From Culicoidibacter larvae (GTDB taxonomy: Bacteria > Bacillota_I > Bacilli_A > Culicoidibacterales > Culicoidibacteraceae), in assembly GCF_005771635.1 (NCBI RefSeq), contig NZ_VBWP01000013.1, positions 1 to 39,149 on the forward strand: DNA of 39,149 bases, given 5' to 3'. Shown here piece by piece: positions 6,665 through 15,611 of this stretch. Position 1 is the first letter of the stretch; each line of letters opens with the position of its first letter. The translations under genes were made by a program, and so were the position numbers. The notes beneath the pieces are model-generated. The model was not told the origin of the DNA and made no database searches. It worked only from the letters and a program-made list of their open reading frames with translations.

Positions 6665-9115
6665 ATGGAATTTCCAATTAAGGAACTCAGAAATAATATT
6701 CTCGTCAATAGTGAAGGTGATGTGTGGTGTTATTACCGCATTGCACCTCAAGATTATGCGTATTTAAGTGAAAATGAAAAGGTTGGGTTTCAACGAAAGC
6801 TTGAAACCCTTTTGTATGGGTCATATCAGGCCTATCATTTGTTGCGGATAACCAACACCAAAGACTTAGATACATTTAAACCGCCAATGAATAACAAGAA
6901 GCTTTTGCTGGTTGCCGAGTTTGTCTGGGCTAAAATGAAGGAGTTTGCACGCAGCTTTTATCAAGATGGTGTTTTAGAAGAGGGGTTTTATATTGGTGTT
7001 CAAATTACACCGGTAGAATCAACTATCAGTGTTATTAAAGATATTTTAAAAGGAGCTGGGAGCTTATTTACTAAAGCGATTCCGGAAATTGATCAAGCGG
7101 TGTTGTCTATGGAACGCGAAGTATATAGCTTTTTAAGTAAAATATATAAACCAGATCGACTCAAGCAACGCGAAGTCGGTTATTTAACGAAGCGTAATTA
7201 CTGGAAAGGGATTCGTTCTGACTTTGATGTTGAGCGCGAAGCGAGTACGTTTTGGTGCAGTGGGCAAGTCAGTTTAGAAAGTCGGTATTTGCGGGTTGCT
7301 CAAGATGAAAAAGAAGTGATCCATGCATATTTTGTTGTTTCATCGATGGAGTTTGAAAATAACGGCATGAATTTTGATTATATCTACGCCACACAGGATT
7401 TAAGTGTGCCGGTTGATCTCTCGATTCGGATTGAGACCATGACTAATGAAGTGGCACAAAAAGAAGCGGTAGAAAAACGGCGGAGCCTAGAAGGGCAAGC
7501 GATGCACCAGGCAGAAGCTGAAGCGTACGTCAATCCGGATTTATCGAAACGAATCAATCAGATGATGGATGTTGAAGATGAGTTTAGAAGCAGTAAAGAA
7601 AAGCCGATGTTAAAAGCAAGTATCGTATATGGTGTTGTTGCTGACACAATTGAAGAGATTCAAATTATTGAAAAAGAACTCAAGGAACGTTTGCGCGGGT
7701 ACCGGATTATTTTGACCCGGCCGATTGCTGATCAAGCAGACTTGATGGCATCATTCATTCCGGGAGCTGCACCGTACATTGCTCCGGACTACATTCGTGT
7801 GATGGAGCCGGAAGCAATTAGCAGTGGTGTCTTTGGCGCTACTGATTCAATTGGTTCACATATGGGATTCTTACTCGGTGTTGCCGGTAGTCAGGGACGC
7901 TTTGTTTTCTTTGATCCAAGTCAGGGACCAAAAGTAGACCCAGATAATCCAACAGCAACAAGCAGTCCTTCAGTATCAATTACCGGAATACCAGGTAGTG
8001 GTAAAAGTGTGACTGCGAACTTAATAGGTATATGGTCAGCAATCTTCTTTGGTAAATCAATCTTTACCGATCCGAAGTTTGATCGCCGGGCTTGGGCCGA
8101 AGAGCTTGGCCTCTTTCTGCCACCGGACTTACGCGAACTTTTTATGAGTGAAGTGTATATCCGAGAACTTGGTAAGGGAGAAGATGATGCCGGGATTTTA
8201 GACCCGTTTATTACGCAAAACAATCCTGAGCGAGCACGTATGATGGCACTCGAAGTGTTAAGCTACTTGCTTCGTCTTGGAGTTGATGACTTTGGCTATA
8301 CGATGCTTAGTGAAGCATGTAGCTTTACGCGACACATCGCAAATCCAACCCTGAACAGTATTCCAACCATTTTAAATAATTGGGCGTCATGGCAGTTAAA
8401 CTACAAACAAGTAACGCCAAATAGTGATGAAATCCAACTCGCGAGTATCTTAGCGCGGCGAATCAGTTCGTGTAAGGACCATGCGATTTCAAATATCTTC
8501 TTTGCTAATCCGGAGGATTTGCCGGTGCCGCTCCGCTTTGATTATTCAATCAATGTGGTTGCGGTTAATAAACTGCAGCTGCCGGATGTCAATTTAGATC
8601 GCTCCGAATATACTATTGGCCATCAGCTTTCAACCGTAGTATTGATGTGTTTGACAGCAGCCGTTGAGGCATTTATTACTGAGTATCCATCGGAGTTTAA
8701 ATTCATTGGTAATGATGAGACGTGGGCGATAAGCTCAACACCTCAAGGTCGACGCATGGTGGATAGTTTGCAGCTCTTAGGTCGTTCAATGAATGCGGCC
8801 ATTTATCCGATTTCGCAGAAGTATGAACATATTCCCAATACTGAGGTGATTGGGGCGAAATTTGCCGGTCTTGCAAGAGGTGAAGAGGCGACCCGGATTA
8901 TTGAATACTTTGGTTTAGAGCCAAGTGAGTATTTGGAAAGTCAGATTGCCGGCTTTGAACCGGGAGAGATGCTGTTCCAAGATATTTATGAACGGACTGG
9001 CACCATGCAAGTCTTGGCTATATTTATTGAGTTGGAGTGGGCTTTGAATACAAGTCCCGATCGACCTGATTTAGATACATATATCGCACGACAAATGGCA
9101 CGAATGGAGGCGTAG
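6665..9115 (+). CDS. virB4: VirB4/TcpF-type conjugation ATPase, 816 aa
   Basis: Energises assembly of the type IV secretion channel at the inner face of the membrane. The 816-residue length is normal. The N-terminal half (about 1-400) is the VirB4 domain that contacts TcpC- and VirB6-type proteins. The C-terminal half is a RecA-like motor, with Walker A GIPGSGKS at 441-448 and Walker B FIGNDE ending in Asp684-Glu685. The late motif GRSMNAAIYPISQKYEHIP matches the conserved region before the arginine finger. The ribosome binding site GGAGGAG lies at the end of tcpE. No key residue is missing. It is the anchor gene for identifying the whole operon. Confidence 0.93.
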   Translation: MEFPIKELRNNILVNSEGDVWCYYRIAPQDYAYLSENEKVGFQRKLETLLYGSYQAYHLLRITNTKDLDTFKPPMNNKKLLLVAEFVWAKMKEFARSFYQDGVLEEGFYIGVQITPVESTISVIKDILKGAGSLFTKAIPEIDQAVLSMEREVYSFLSKIYKPDRLKQREVGYLTKRNYWKGIRSDFDVEREASTFWCSGQVSLESRYLRVAQDEKEVIHAYFVVSSMEFENNGMNFDYIYATQDLSVPVDLSIRIETMTNEVAQKEAVEKRRSLEGQAMHQAEAEAYVNPDLSKRINQMMDVEDEFRSSKEKPMLKASIVYGVVADTIEEIQIIEKELKERLRGYRIILTRPIADQADLMASFIPGAAPYIAPDYIRVMEPEAISSGVFGATDSIGSHMGFLLGVAGSQGRFVFFDPSQGPKVDPDNPTATSSPSVSITGIPGSGKSVTANLIGIWSAIFFGKSIFTDPKFDRRAWAEELGLFLPPDLRELFMSEVYIRELGKGEDDAGILDPFITQNNPERARMMALEVLSYLLRLGVDDFGYTMLSEACSFTRHIANPTLNSIPTILNNWASWQLNYKQVTPNSDEIQLASILARRISSCKDHAISNIFFANPEDLPVPLRFDYSINVVAVNKLQLPDVNLDRSEYTIGHQLSTVVLMCLTAAVEAFITEYPSEFKFIGNDETWAISSTPQGRRMVDSLQLLGRSMNAAIYPISQKYEHIPNTEVIGAKFAGLARGEEATRIIEYFGLEPSEYLESQIAGFEPGEMLFQDIYERTGTMQVLAIFIELEWALNTSPDRPDLDTYIARQMARMEA

Positions 9116-9118
9116 CGT

Positions 9119-10777
9119 ATGAAAGAAATAGGTGACTGGTATAAACATATAGATATGATGCGCCTCGCTCAAAACACGGATACATGGGATATCAGTGGCA
9201 ATATAGCTTTTATGCTGGCAAACTTCTTCTGGAATCTCTACCGCGCCTTATCAGAATTATGTATTTATGTTATACGGATTGCTTTTGATGTAGACTTTAT
9301 CAATGCATTTGGCGATAAGATTCAAGAATTCATACAAAAGTTTGTTGGTTATAATGGCAGCTATATGAGTAATGGCTTATTGCCAACATTCCTGGCCTTG
9401 ATTTTCTTAATTGTGATTGCGGAATTGTTTTACTACTATTCTAAGCGTGATTATTCAGGCATGTTTGTGCAATTGTTTTTAACCATCATCATTTTAGTTG
9501 GCAGCTTCTTCTTTTATACCAATATCGGTACAGTCATTAAGACCGCTAATACACTCACTACTGAAATTAGTGGGGTAGTTATAGGGCTCACAACTGATAC
9601 CAAATATAATGAAGATGGTGAGCCATTATCAATTGGTGAACAAATTGAAATTGCGGCCAAAGAAGAACTACTCTTCAAGCCCTGGTTACATTTGAACTTT
9701 GGAGTGACCGATATTGAAGCCTTGAATGAAGCGAATCAGCAGGATCAAACTAAACTGACTGGAGCGGCGAGGGTCAAACTCTTCTTAGAAACTGAGGGTG
9801 ATCTGTCAAAATTGGCAGATACGGAAGTCACTCAATACAAAAATAAATCTATGAGTCGCGATCATAACCCGTGGGGGAGAACGGCTGATACATTATTACT
9901 GTTTATTACCTCAATACCAAGTGGTGCGGTGTTCATAATGATCGGGATTGTCGTATTTACATCGAAGGTGATGATTGTTGTCTTTATTCTTATCTTGCCA
10001 GTTCCACTAACGTTAGCGCTCATACCATCCAAGCGGATGGGTCTTATCACGTATTTGAATAAGATACTGGGTAATCAAATTGAAATTATCTCAATGGGTT
10101 TAGTTGTTGCGGTGCTGCTTTTTACGAGCGGCATTTTAAAAAGTGCGATTGCGACGATGCCGGATATGACCTTTGCGAAGAGTCAGTTATTAGTGACCAT
10201 CATCTACTGTCTGTTTTGGTGGAAGCGCAATGAGTTCTTTGGACCGGCGATGGTCTTAGGTGGCAAGATTAAAACCAAATATAATGAAGCGGTTCAATAT
10301 GCAAGAGCCCATCGGCAAGATAAGTTCTATAAGAACAGCAACAATAATACAAATGGCCCGAATAATAAGCCGGAGCCGAAGGATCCACCCAATAAACCAC
10401 CAAGTAAGCAGAAAGGTATGACGCTTTCTAAAACGCCGAGTAGAGCTGAATTTAGAAAGAATAAAGGTAAACTTGTCGGCGGAGCAGCTGCATCGGCGAA
10501 GAATACTGTTCAAGCAGGTAAGGCGAAAGCAAAAGCCGCAACTAGTGCGGCGAGCGCTGCCACAAATAAAAAGAACAGCAACAAGACGGATAAACCTAGA
10601 AAGCCAAGAACCTTGCCACCAATGGCTAAGGTAACACCAAAAGAAGATATCCGACCACGTAGTGTGGTGACCGAAAGTTTATTATCAAAACCAACTCCCG
10701 CCAAACCGTTGTATTACACCGAGAATGGTGGTACAGATAAAAAATATGTCAATAACAAAAAAGGTGATCAGTCATGA
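9119..10777 (+). CDS. VirB6/TcpH-like polytopic channel protein, 552 aa
   Basis: Predicted multi-span membrane protein of the conjugation channel (TcpH of pCW3, Orf15 of Tn916). Hydrophobic segments are seen at about residues 20-55, 85-105, 115-140, 260-300, 310-335 and 350-370. A large extracellular loop (about 145-255) contains NEDGEPLSIGEQIEI. The cytoplasmic tail from about 390 is low in complexity and rich in Asn, Lys, Pro and Ala (PKDPPNKPPSKQKG and AKAKAATSAASAATNKK), a common feature of this class. It starts four bases after the VirB4 gene, whose end supplies GGAGG, and overlaps the peptidase gene by ATGA. Confidence 0.8.
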   Translation: MKEIGDWYKHIDMMRLAQNTDTWDISGNIAFMLANFFWNLYRALSELCIYVIRIAFDVDFINAFGDKIQEFIQKFVGYNGSYMSNGLLPTFLALIFLIVIAELFYYYSKRDYSGMFVQLFLTIIILVGSFFFYTNIGTVIKTANTLTTEISGVVIGLTTDTKYNEDGEPLSIGEQIEIAAKEELLFKPWLHLNFGVTDIEALNEANQQDQTKLTGAARVKLFLETEGDLSKLADTEVTQYKNKSMSRDHNPWGRTADTLLLFITSIPSGAVFIMIGIVVFTSKVMIVVFILILPVPLTLALIPSKRMGLITYLNKILGNQIEIISMGLVVAVLLFTSGILKSAIATMPDMTFAKSQLLVTIIYCLFWWKRNEFFGPAMVLGGKIKTKYNEAVQYARAHRQDKFYKNSNNNTNGPNNKPEPKDPPNKPPSKQKGMTLSKTPSRAEFRKNKGKLVGGAAASAKNTVQAGKAKAKAATSAASAATNKKNSNKTDKPRKPRTLPPMAKVTPKEDIRPRSVVTESLLSKPTPAKPLYYTENGGTDKKYVNNKKGDQS

Positions 10778-11400
10778 GTGAACGTTCAGAATATAAACAA
10801 GCCGCTGCAAAGAAGGCAACAAATAAAGTAGTAAAAAAAGCTGCTTTTGGTTGTTTAGGGAGTATGCTAAGTTTGCCGGTGCTGCTTGTCATCTTAATTG
10901 TGGTGATTGCTGCCGCCGCTTTTTCTGGCGGCAACAGTGATACACCAGATGGCAGCGATGTTGTTGCCAGTCAATCGGGGTTTATCCAGCCGATTGGTGG
11001 CGTGATGACTGAACGATATGGAAACGTTGAAAATCCCTTTGGACCGGGCGGGCGCTTTCATGCTGGCATGGATATTGGGTGTAATAAAGATGATCCAATT
11101 AGAGCTGCTGCTGATGGCGTGGTTGATCGTGCCGATAGTGGTGGTTTTTATAATGGTGGCTGGGGTAATTATATTATCATCGGCCATAGTAATAATCTAA
11201 AGACCGGGTATGCTCATCTTAATACAGTGGGAGTTACTTTAGGACAGCAGGTGAAACAAGGCCAGGTCATTGGCTATTGTGGGACAACCGGTGCCAGCAC
11301 GGCACCACATTTACATGTAGAAGTGTACGCAAACGGAACTCGGATTGACCCGGAACCATATTTTCCGAAGTATGAACGCAGTTCAATTGTGAGTCCGTGA
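10774..11400 (+). CDS. Membrane-anchored M23 (LytM-type) peptidoglycan peptidase, 208 aa
   Basis: A zinc endopeptidase that would locally open the cell wall for the transfer channel. Residues 1-26 are basic and cytoplasmic, and 29-50 form one membrane helix. The LytM domain (about 85-200) has all zinc and catalytic residues: His96 and Asp100 (HAGMD), His148 (YAH), and His179 and His181 (HLH). Most Tn916-type systems use an NlpC/P60 plus lysozyme protein at this place, so an M23 domain alone is a variation. It overlaps the VirB6-like gene by four bases. The start is fixed by that coupling. Confidence 0.9.
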   Translation: MSERSEYKQAAAKKATNKVVKKAAFGCLGSMLSLPVLLVILIVVIAAAAFSGGNSDTPDGSDVVASQSGFIQPIGGVMTERYGNVENPFGPGGRFHAGMDIGCNKDDPIRAAADGVVDRADSGGFYNGGWGNYIIIGHSNNLKTGYAHLNTVGVTLGQQVKQGQVIGYCGTTGASTAPHLHVEVYANGTRIDPEPYFPKYERSSIVSP

Positions 11401-11420
11401 TGATGAAAGGAGCATTATGC

Positions 11421-11804
11421 ATGGAGTATCGATACATAAATTTAACTGATCATGATATACGTATTGCTGATGGTGTTACGGATGTTGTCATTCCACCATC
11501 TGGAATGATTGCCAGGATAAAAAGTAAAGAACGCCGGCTCATTGGTATTGATGCCGGTATTAAACAGTATTTACTTGGTGGTCGGCAGATAGAACATCTG
11601 CCGGCGCCGGCTCCTGGAACAATATACATCGTCTCAAAAGTAGTTCTAGCGGCATTAAATGGCCGCAGGAAAGATGTTTATGCACCGGAGCGTGTGAAGC
11701 GCAAGGATGGCCAAGTGATTAGTGCGCAAGGACTGGTGCGGTTTGAACGTGTCAAAAAACAAGGTATGCCAATCGCAGGAGGTGAGCACTATTATGACAA
11801 ATAA
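11421..11804 (+). CDS. Conserved mobile-element protein of unknown function, 127 aa
   Basis: The ATG at 11421 follows GAAAGGAG by eight bases; three ATG codons at 11397-11405 lie before that site and were rejected. The protein is soluble and basic. The pattern IYIVSKVVLAAL, then RRKDVYAPERVKRKDGQVI, resembles a short protein family I associate with phages and conjugative elements (YIVS, R-D-hydrophobic-x-x-P, a DGxI turn), but I know no function for it. It overlaps the next gene by 11 bases and lies inside the transfer operon, so an accessory role in transfer is likely. Confidence 0.65.
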   Translation: MEYRYINLTDHDIRIADGVTDVVIPPSGMIARIKSKERRLIGIDAGIKQYLLGGRQIEHLPAPAPGTIYIVSKVVLAALNGRRKDVYAPERVKRKDGQVISAQGLVRFERVKKQGMPIAGGEHYYDK

Positions 11805-12324
11805 AAAAGTGTTTGTGTTTGTATTACTTTTGCTTTGTGCCTCAATGCTTGCGAATGTATACCTAGTCATGACCAGGGGTGTTGATCCTGGAGAACTCAG
11901 TGATCGAACGGTGTTACAAGAACAAGTCAATGCACTGCAGCAACAACTTGACGAAAAAAATGCAGCCACAACAACTAGTGAAGCAATTCAGCTTCGTGAT
12001 GGAATTGCGGCTGCCAAAGATTTTGTATATGCCTATTATGGCTATTCTAATTATGAAGAGCATCAGGAACGATTGAAACGGATTAGTAATATGAGTCCAA
12101 ATGTAGCAGAACGAATTCATGCGGAACTCGCGTTACCAGATGTTGGTGTGAGCGAACTCAATATTATTCGCGCAAGCGCCGAACCACTTAGTGAGATAAA
12201 GCTGCGTGTCTATATTCAAATCCATTTCCTGATGGATTCACCAGTTCCGGTTGTGAGCGAAGCGTGGGTTGATGTTACGTATGATGGCAGCATTTGGCAG
12301 ATTGCCGATTTTGGACTGAGTTAG
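11794..12324 (+). CDS. Single-pass membrane protein of transfer operon, 176 aa
   Basis: The start at 11794 follows AGGAGGTGAGC. Residues 5-26 form a membrane helix, followed by a coiled-coil segment at about 40-58 (VLQEQVNALQQQLDEKN). A compact extracellular domain (about 65-176) ends in YDGSIWQIADFGLS, a strand arrangement like NTF2/VirB8-type or lipoprotein-like domains. It overlaps the preceding gene by 11 bases and is followed 11 bases later by the putative coupling-protein membrane domain. A structural role in the channel is inferred from plan and position only. Confidence 0.65.
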   Translation: MTNKKVFVFVLLLLCASMLANVYLVMTRGVDPGELSDRTVLQEQVNALQQQLDEKNAATTTSEAIQLRDGIAAAKDFVYAYYGYSNYEEHQERLKRISNMSPNVAERIHAELALPDVGVSELNIIRASAEPLSEIKLRVYIQIHFLMDSPVPVVSEAWVDVTYDGSIWQIADFGLS

Positions 12325-12335
12325 GAGGAATATGT

Positions 12336-13418
12336 ATGAATGATGCAAATGAAGAACTAAAAGATATTATCCGAAGTATTGGAGCTTTTTGGATCATCCT
12401 TATTCCGGCGGCGTTATTTGGTATCTGGTGGTTCTTACCAGAGGATACAAAAATACAAGTAGCTGAACAAGTACCGGTTGGCACAATTGCTTCAATTCTT
12501 GAAACATTGATCTATGGACTAGTTGTTCTTTTAATAGTCGGCATTGTGGTTTTAGTTATCCGGGCAATCATTATTGGAGTATTTGAAAAAAGACGGATGT
12601 GCTATTTTTTATGGTTGCCTCATGCTGATGATACTGTAAGTCTATCGAGTCTTACGGCGATTACTAAAGATCTATACGCACAAAAACGTGTATGGTATGA
12701 GCGATTATTAAAAGGTAAGGAACAATTTATCTTGATTATTCATAATGATACCGATAACCGAGTTCGCTTTTATGTTGGTATGCCGCGCGATCGTCGACGA
12801 AATGTATTAACGAGTCTGCGCGGGCTCTATCGGCTTTCAGAATTTTACGAAGCAGAGCCGGCAAACATTTATCCGAGTGTTAAAACCTACAAGCGGCAGC
12901 TGCACACCAATCGATTAACGAGCTTGCAGCGCAAGTTTGAGTTTGACCCAGTAGGAGCGCTGATTGATAAGATGGAAGATGATTCATGGATTGAAATCCG
13001 GGTGACACCGGATAAGAGCGGCACGTTAGAACGTGCAGTGAAACTTGAAGATAAGAAACAGAAGTTCGATCAGAAACAAGCGCGTAAGACACAAAATGAA
13101 TCGGGCCAGGTTGATGGTGTTTCAATGGATGATGCCAGACGCCTTGTCCGGCGACTCCGGCCTGCAGCTGGAGACGTTGAAATGGTGTTCGATGTTGTTA
13201 TTCAAGTTGAAAGCACACGGAAACTAGTGGCCACAGATCTTGGGATGACAATCACATCACTCACGCAACATAGTGCGAATAGTTTAAAAATAATGCGAAC
13301 ACCTTGGTATCAACATGTGATCACAGAGGCACCATTTTTGATTGGTAAATCGTTTAAAATGACGACCAGTGAATTGGCTGCCTTTTTTCATTTGCCGGAT
13401 ATTGATGAAAATGAATAA
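12336..13418 (+). CDS. Membrane domain of a split coupling protein (DUF8128-like), 360 aa
   Basis: Two membrane helices at about 16-34 and 55-82 are followed by a large cytoplasmic region. The closing motif TTSELAAFFHLPD, plus IEIRVTPDKSG and the KFDQKQARKTQNE linker, resemble the N-terminal region that in many type IV secretion DNA-transfer ATPases directly precedes the AAA domain (typically LSxxELAxLxHLP, then the ATPase). Here the protein stops at that point, and the motor lies in a separate gene at 13977, after two small genes. The ATG at 12336 follows TTAGGAGGAA. The family link is from memory of the motif and should be tested by profile search. Confidence 0.65.
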   Translation: MNDANEELKDIIRSIGAFWIILIPAALFGIWWFLPEDTKIQVAEQVPVGTIASILETLIYGLVVLLIVGIVVLVIRAIIIGVFEKRRMCYFLWLPHADDTVSLSSLTAITKDLYAQKRVWYERLLKGKEQFILIIHNDTDNRVRFYVGMPRDRRRNVLTSLRGLYRLSEFYEAEPANIYPSVKTYKRQLHTNRLTSLQRKFEFDPVGALIDKMEDDSWIEIRVTPDKSGTLERAVKLEDKKQKFDQKQARKTQNESGQVDGVSMDDARRLVRRLRPAAGDVEMVFDVVIQVESTRKLVATDLGMTITSLTQHSANSLKIMRTPWYQHVITEAPFLIGKSFKMTTSELAAFFHLPDIDENE

Positions 13419-13479
13419 GGATAAATGAGACGTTAAAACGTTGTGTTAAATATATCTTAGACTGATGGAGGTGAGAAAA

Positions 13480-13674
13480 ATGGGATATCCTATAAAGATT
13501 TTTCGAGCATTGTGGCCAGAATCAAGAATTGCCGGACTTGTCGCAATCGCGCACTCAGAAAGTGAATATATTGAATATGAAGAAAAGTTTAATGGTATTA
13601 CTGAAATAACTGACTGGAGTCAAGTTGAATCATTGCCGCAATATGCAAAGTTTTGTTATAAAGGGGTGGAGTAA
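13480..13674 (+). CDS. Small hypothetical protein, 64 aa
   Basis: The ATG at 13480 follows a perfect GGAGGTG; an earlier in-frame codon at 13465 lies within that site. The protein (MGYPIKIFRALWPESRIAG) is soluble and acidic toward its C-terminus, with no motif I recognise. The stop is one base from the GTG start of the following regulator-like gene, so the two are probably expressed together. It sits between the two halves of the putative coupling protein. Confidence 0.6.
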   Translation: MGYPIKIFRALWPESRIAGLVAIAHSESEYIEYEEKFNGITEITDWSQVESLPQYAKFCYKGVE

Positions 13675-13675
13675 A

Positions 13676-13933
13676 GTGCCAAAAATGTGCTTAACAAATC
13701 TTGAAATAGCAGTATTCTTTGAATTGTTGAACAATAATCAGTTACACAATGAAGAACTGGCAGAAAGAACGGGTAAAAAGAAACGGAGTATTGATACGGC
13801 GGTTGCTAACCTCTACAAATACGGACTAATCAAAGATACCTATAATTACCGACGCGGACGTGATAGAATCATTCGGATTATTGGTGTTGTTGATTATACA
13901 AGCGGTGCCATAGAAGCAGCGTTTTTAGAGTAA
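13676..13933 (+). CDS. Winged-helix DNA-binding protein, 85 aa
   Basis: Predicted small transcription factor. About residues 6-65 form a winged helix-turn-helix: LTNLEIAVFFELL, then NEELAERTGKKKRSIDTAVANLYKYGLI (recognition helix), then a basic wing (YNYRRGRDRIIRI). A GTG start at 13676 is chosen because AAAGGGG lies nine bases upstream; the ATG at 13685 is the alternative. Its place inside the transfer operon, between the two coupling-protein genes, suggests local control of transfer genes. No ligand domain is present. Confidence 0.65.
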   Translation: MPKMCLTNLEIAVFFELLNNNQLHNEELAERTGKKKRSIDTAVANLYKYGLIKDTYNYRRGRDRIIRIIGVVDYTSGAIEAAFLE

Positions 13934-13976
13934 TGAGTGCTAAATACGATGTAATTAAAAAAGGAGTGATTCCTAT

Positions 13977-15611
13977 ATGGAATTAAATAATACGAAACGC
14001 AAGGACCGGATTATCCATTTAATGAAGGGGCAGGGGATGATTCCAAACTACCTATTAAATAGCGGTATTAGTTTTGGAGTCTTGTATCATCCGGTTGTTG
14101 TCGATCGTGAGTTACTGATTGATGAGAATGTCTTAACGACCCATGTCTATGTTGAAGGAATCACCGGGAGCGGTAAAACCAGTCTTGTGTATGTGGTGCA
14201 GGATGGTATTTTCATCAAAAAACTAGACAATCCAAACGCAACCGGATCGATGTATATAGATCCATTAACCAATGGTGCGAATGGATTAATTACCAGGGTG
14301 CTGCATGCCGCAAAGGCAAAAGGACTCAAAGCAACGGATTTGGACTATTTCCATTATATGAAGTTTGCGGATGATGTGCCACTTGGTTATAAAGCGGATC
14401 ATATACCTGGGCTTAATTTACTTTATTATGAGCCGGGTGATGATCTGCAGGAGCTGATTGATTCAACAATGAGCATTATTGATACCGCGATTCCAACCTC
14501 ACCAGGTGGAGCAGTGCGGATGGAAAAATTCCTAAAAAATACATTCGGCTTGTTGCTGCTGGATAATAGACTGCGAAGTGAAGAGGGCGATTTACAACAT
14601 ACTATTCTTGATGCCGCAAAAGCAATTAAGAGTAAGGCTTTTAGAAGAGGTATTCTTGAACGAATAGAACCACTGGGACTAGATGCCAAACCATTTATTG
14701 ACTTCTGGGCAGAGTATGAAGGGACTGATATTAAACCGGAGACACTGGACGCGATTGAAACCCGGTTGAATATTTTTGCGGTCAGTCCGGTGTTACGCCG
14801 GGTATTCGGCCAGGCTTCAATGATTCCATTGACGAAGTGGCTTGATGAAGGGCACATTGTGTATGTTGATCTTGGGCGCTTATCAGAGACCGCGAAGAAA
14901 CTCATCAGCTGCAGTTTAACTGAGCGTTGTTACCGGGCAGGTAAGAATAAGCGTAAAAATAAAAACTTATACATTCTGATGATTGATGAAGTGGCTCAAG
15001 CACAGGTGCCATGCATTCCTGATATTACGATGGACGGCCGGCAATTTGGATTGGGACTCTTTCCACTAAATCAATATCATACCCAGCTCAATGATAAGAT
15101 TCGCGTCGCATTACTCAATAATACCGGCACCCAGTGCTTTGGAAAATTAAGTGGATCGGTTGCGAAAGAAGCCAGCAATGCCAGTGGTAACCGGTTTAGT
15201 GCAGCACAACTTGAAGCGATGCCGACCAGTGTTTTTGGATTGGTGACCCAAGTTAAAATGAATGGTGAAATGGTTAAAATGAATACCATGCTGAAAAGCC
15301 CGCCACCATACATTTATACCAAGCAAGGCAAAATTGCCGACTACAAAAATGAGCTTGAAATGCGCCAAGCGCGTATCGATGCCTTTATTGCGATCAAACC
15401 ACTCATCGAGCGAGACTTTCAATCGGTAGCAGAAATTGACGCTCAGATTAAAGCGTCATTCGGTATGGTTGATGAGAGTAAATTAGATGGTGATGGCATT
15501 GCGATGATGCAACAAGAAGCGCGGATAGAGGCCCATAATCAAGTCATGAATTTTGATATGATTGAAGCTGCGAAGAGTGCTGGATTAGCAGTTGTTCCAG
15601 ACTTTAATTAA
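13977..15611 (+). CDS. Conjugation coupling ATPase (VirD4/TraG-like motor), 544 aa
   Basis: Predicted DNA-pumping or coupling ATPase. A short lead-in (GVLYHPVVVDRELLIDENVL) is followed by Walker A GITGSGKT at 61-68 and, after an all-helical insertion, Walker B ILMIDE with Asp337-Glu338. FGLGLFPLNQYHTQL and the following LLNNTGTQCFGKLSG resemble the motor core of TraG/VirD4-type proteins. It has no transmembrane helix, unlike VirD4, which fits a division of labour with the two-helix protein at 12336. AAAGGAGTGA precedes the ATG. Alternatively it could be a VirB11- or HerA-like accessory motor, but no other coupling ATPase is in the window. Confidence 0.8.
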   Translation: MELNNTKRKDRIIHLMKGQGMIPNYLLNSGISFGVLYHPVVVDRELLIDENVLTTHVYVEGITGSGKTSLVYVVQDGIFIKKLDNPNATGSMYIDPLTNGANGLITRVLHAAKAKGLKATDLDYFHYMKFADDVPLGYKADHIPGLNLLYYEPGDDLQELIDSTMSIIDTAIPTSPGGAVRMEKFLKNTFGLLLLDNRLRSEEGDLQHTILDAAKAIKSKAFRRGILERIEPLGLDAKPFIDFWAEYEGTDIKPETLDAIETRLNIFAVSPVLRRVFGQASMIPLTKWLDEGHIVYVDLGRLSETAKKLISCSLTERCYRAGKNKRKNKNLYILMIDEVAQAQVPCIPDITMDGRQFGLGLFPLNQYHTQLNDKIRVALLNNTGTQCFGKLSGSVAKEASNASGNRFSAAQLEAMPTSVFGLVTQVKMNGEMVKMNTMLKSPPPYIYTKQGKIADYKNELEMRQARIDAFIAIKPLIERDFQSVAEIDAQIKASFGMVDESKLDGDGIAMMQQEARIEAHNQVMNFDMIEAAKSAGLAVVPDFN

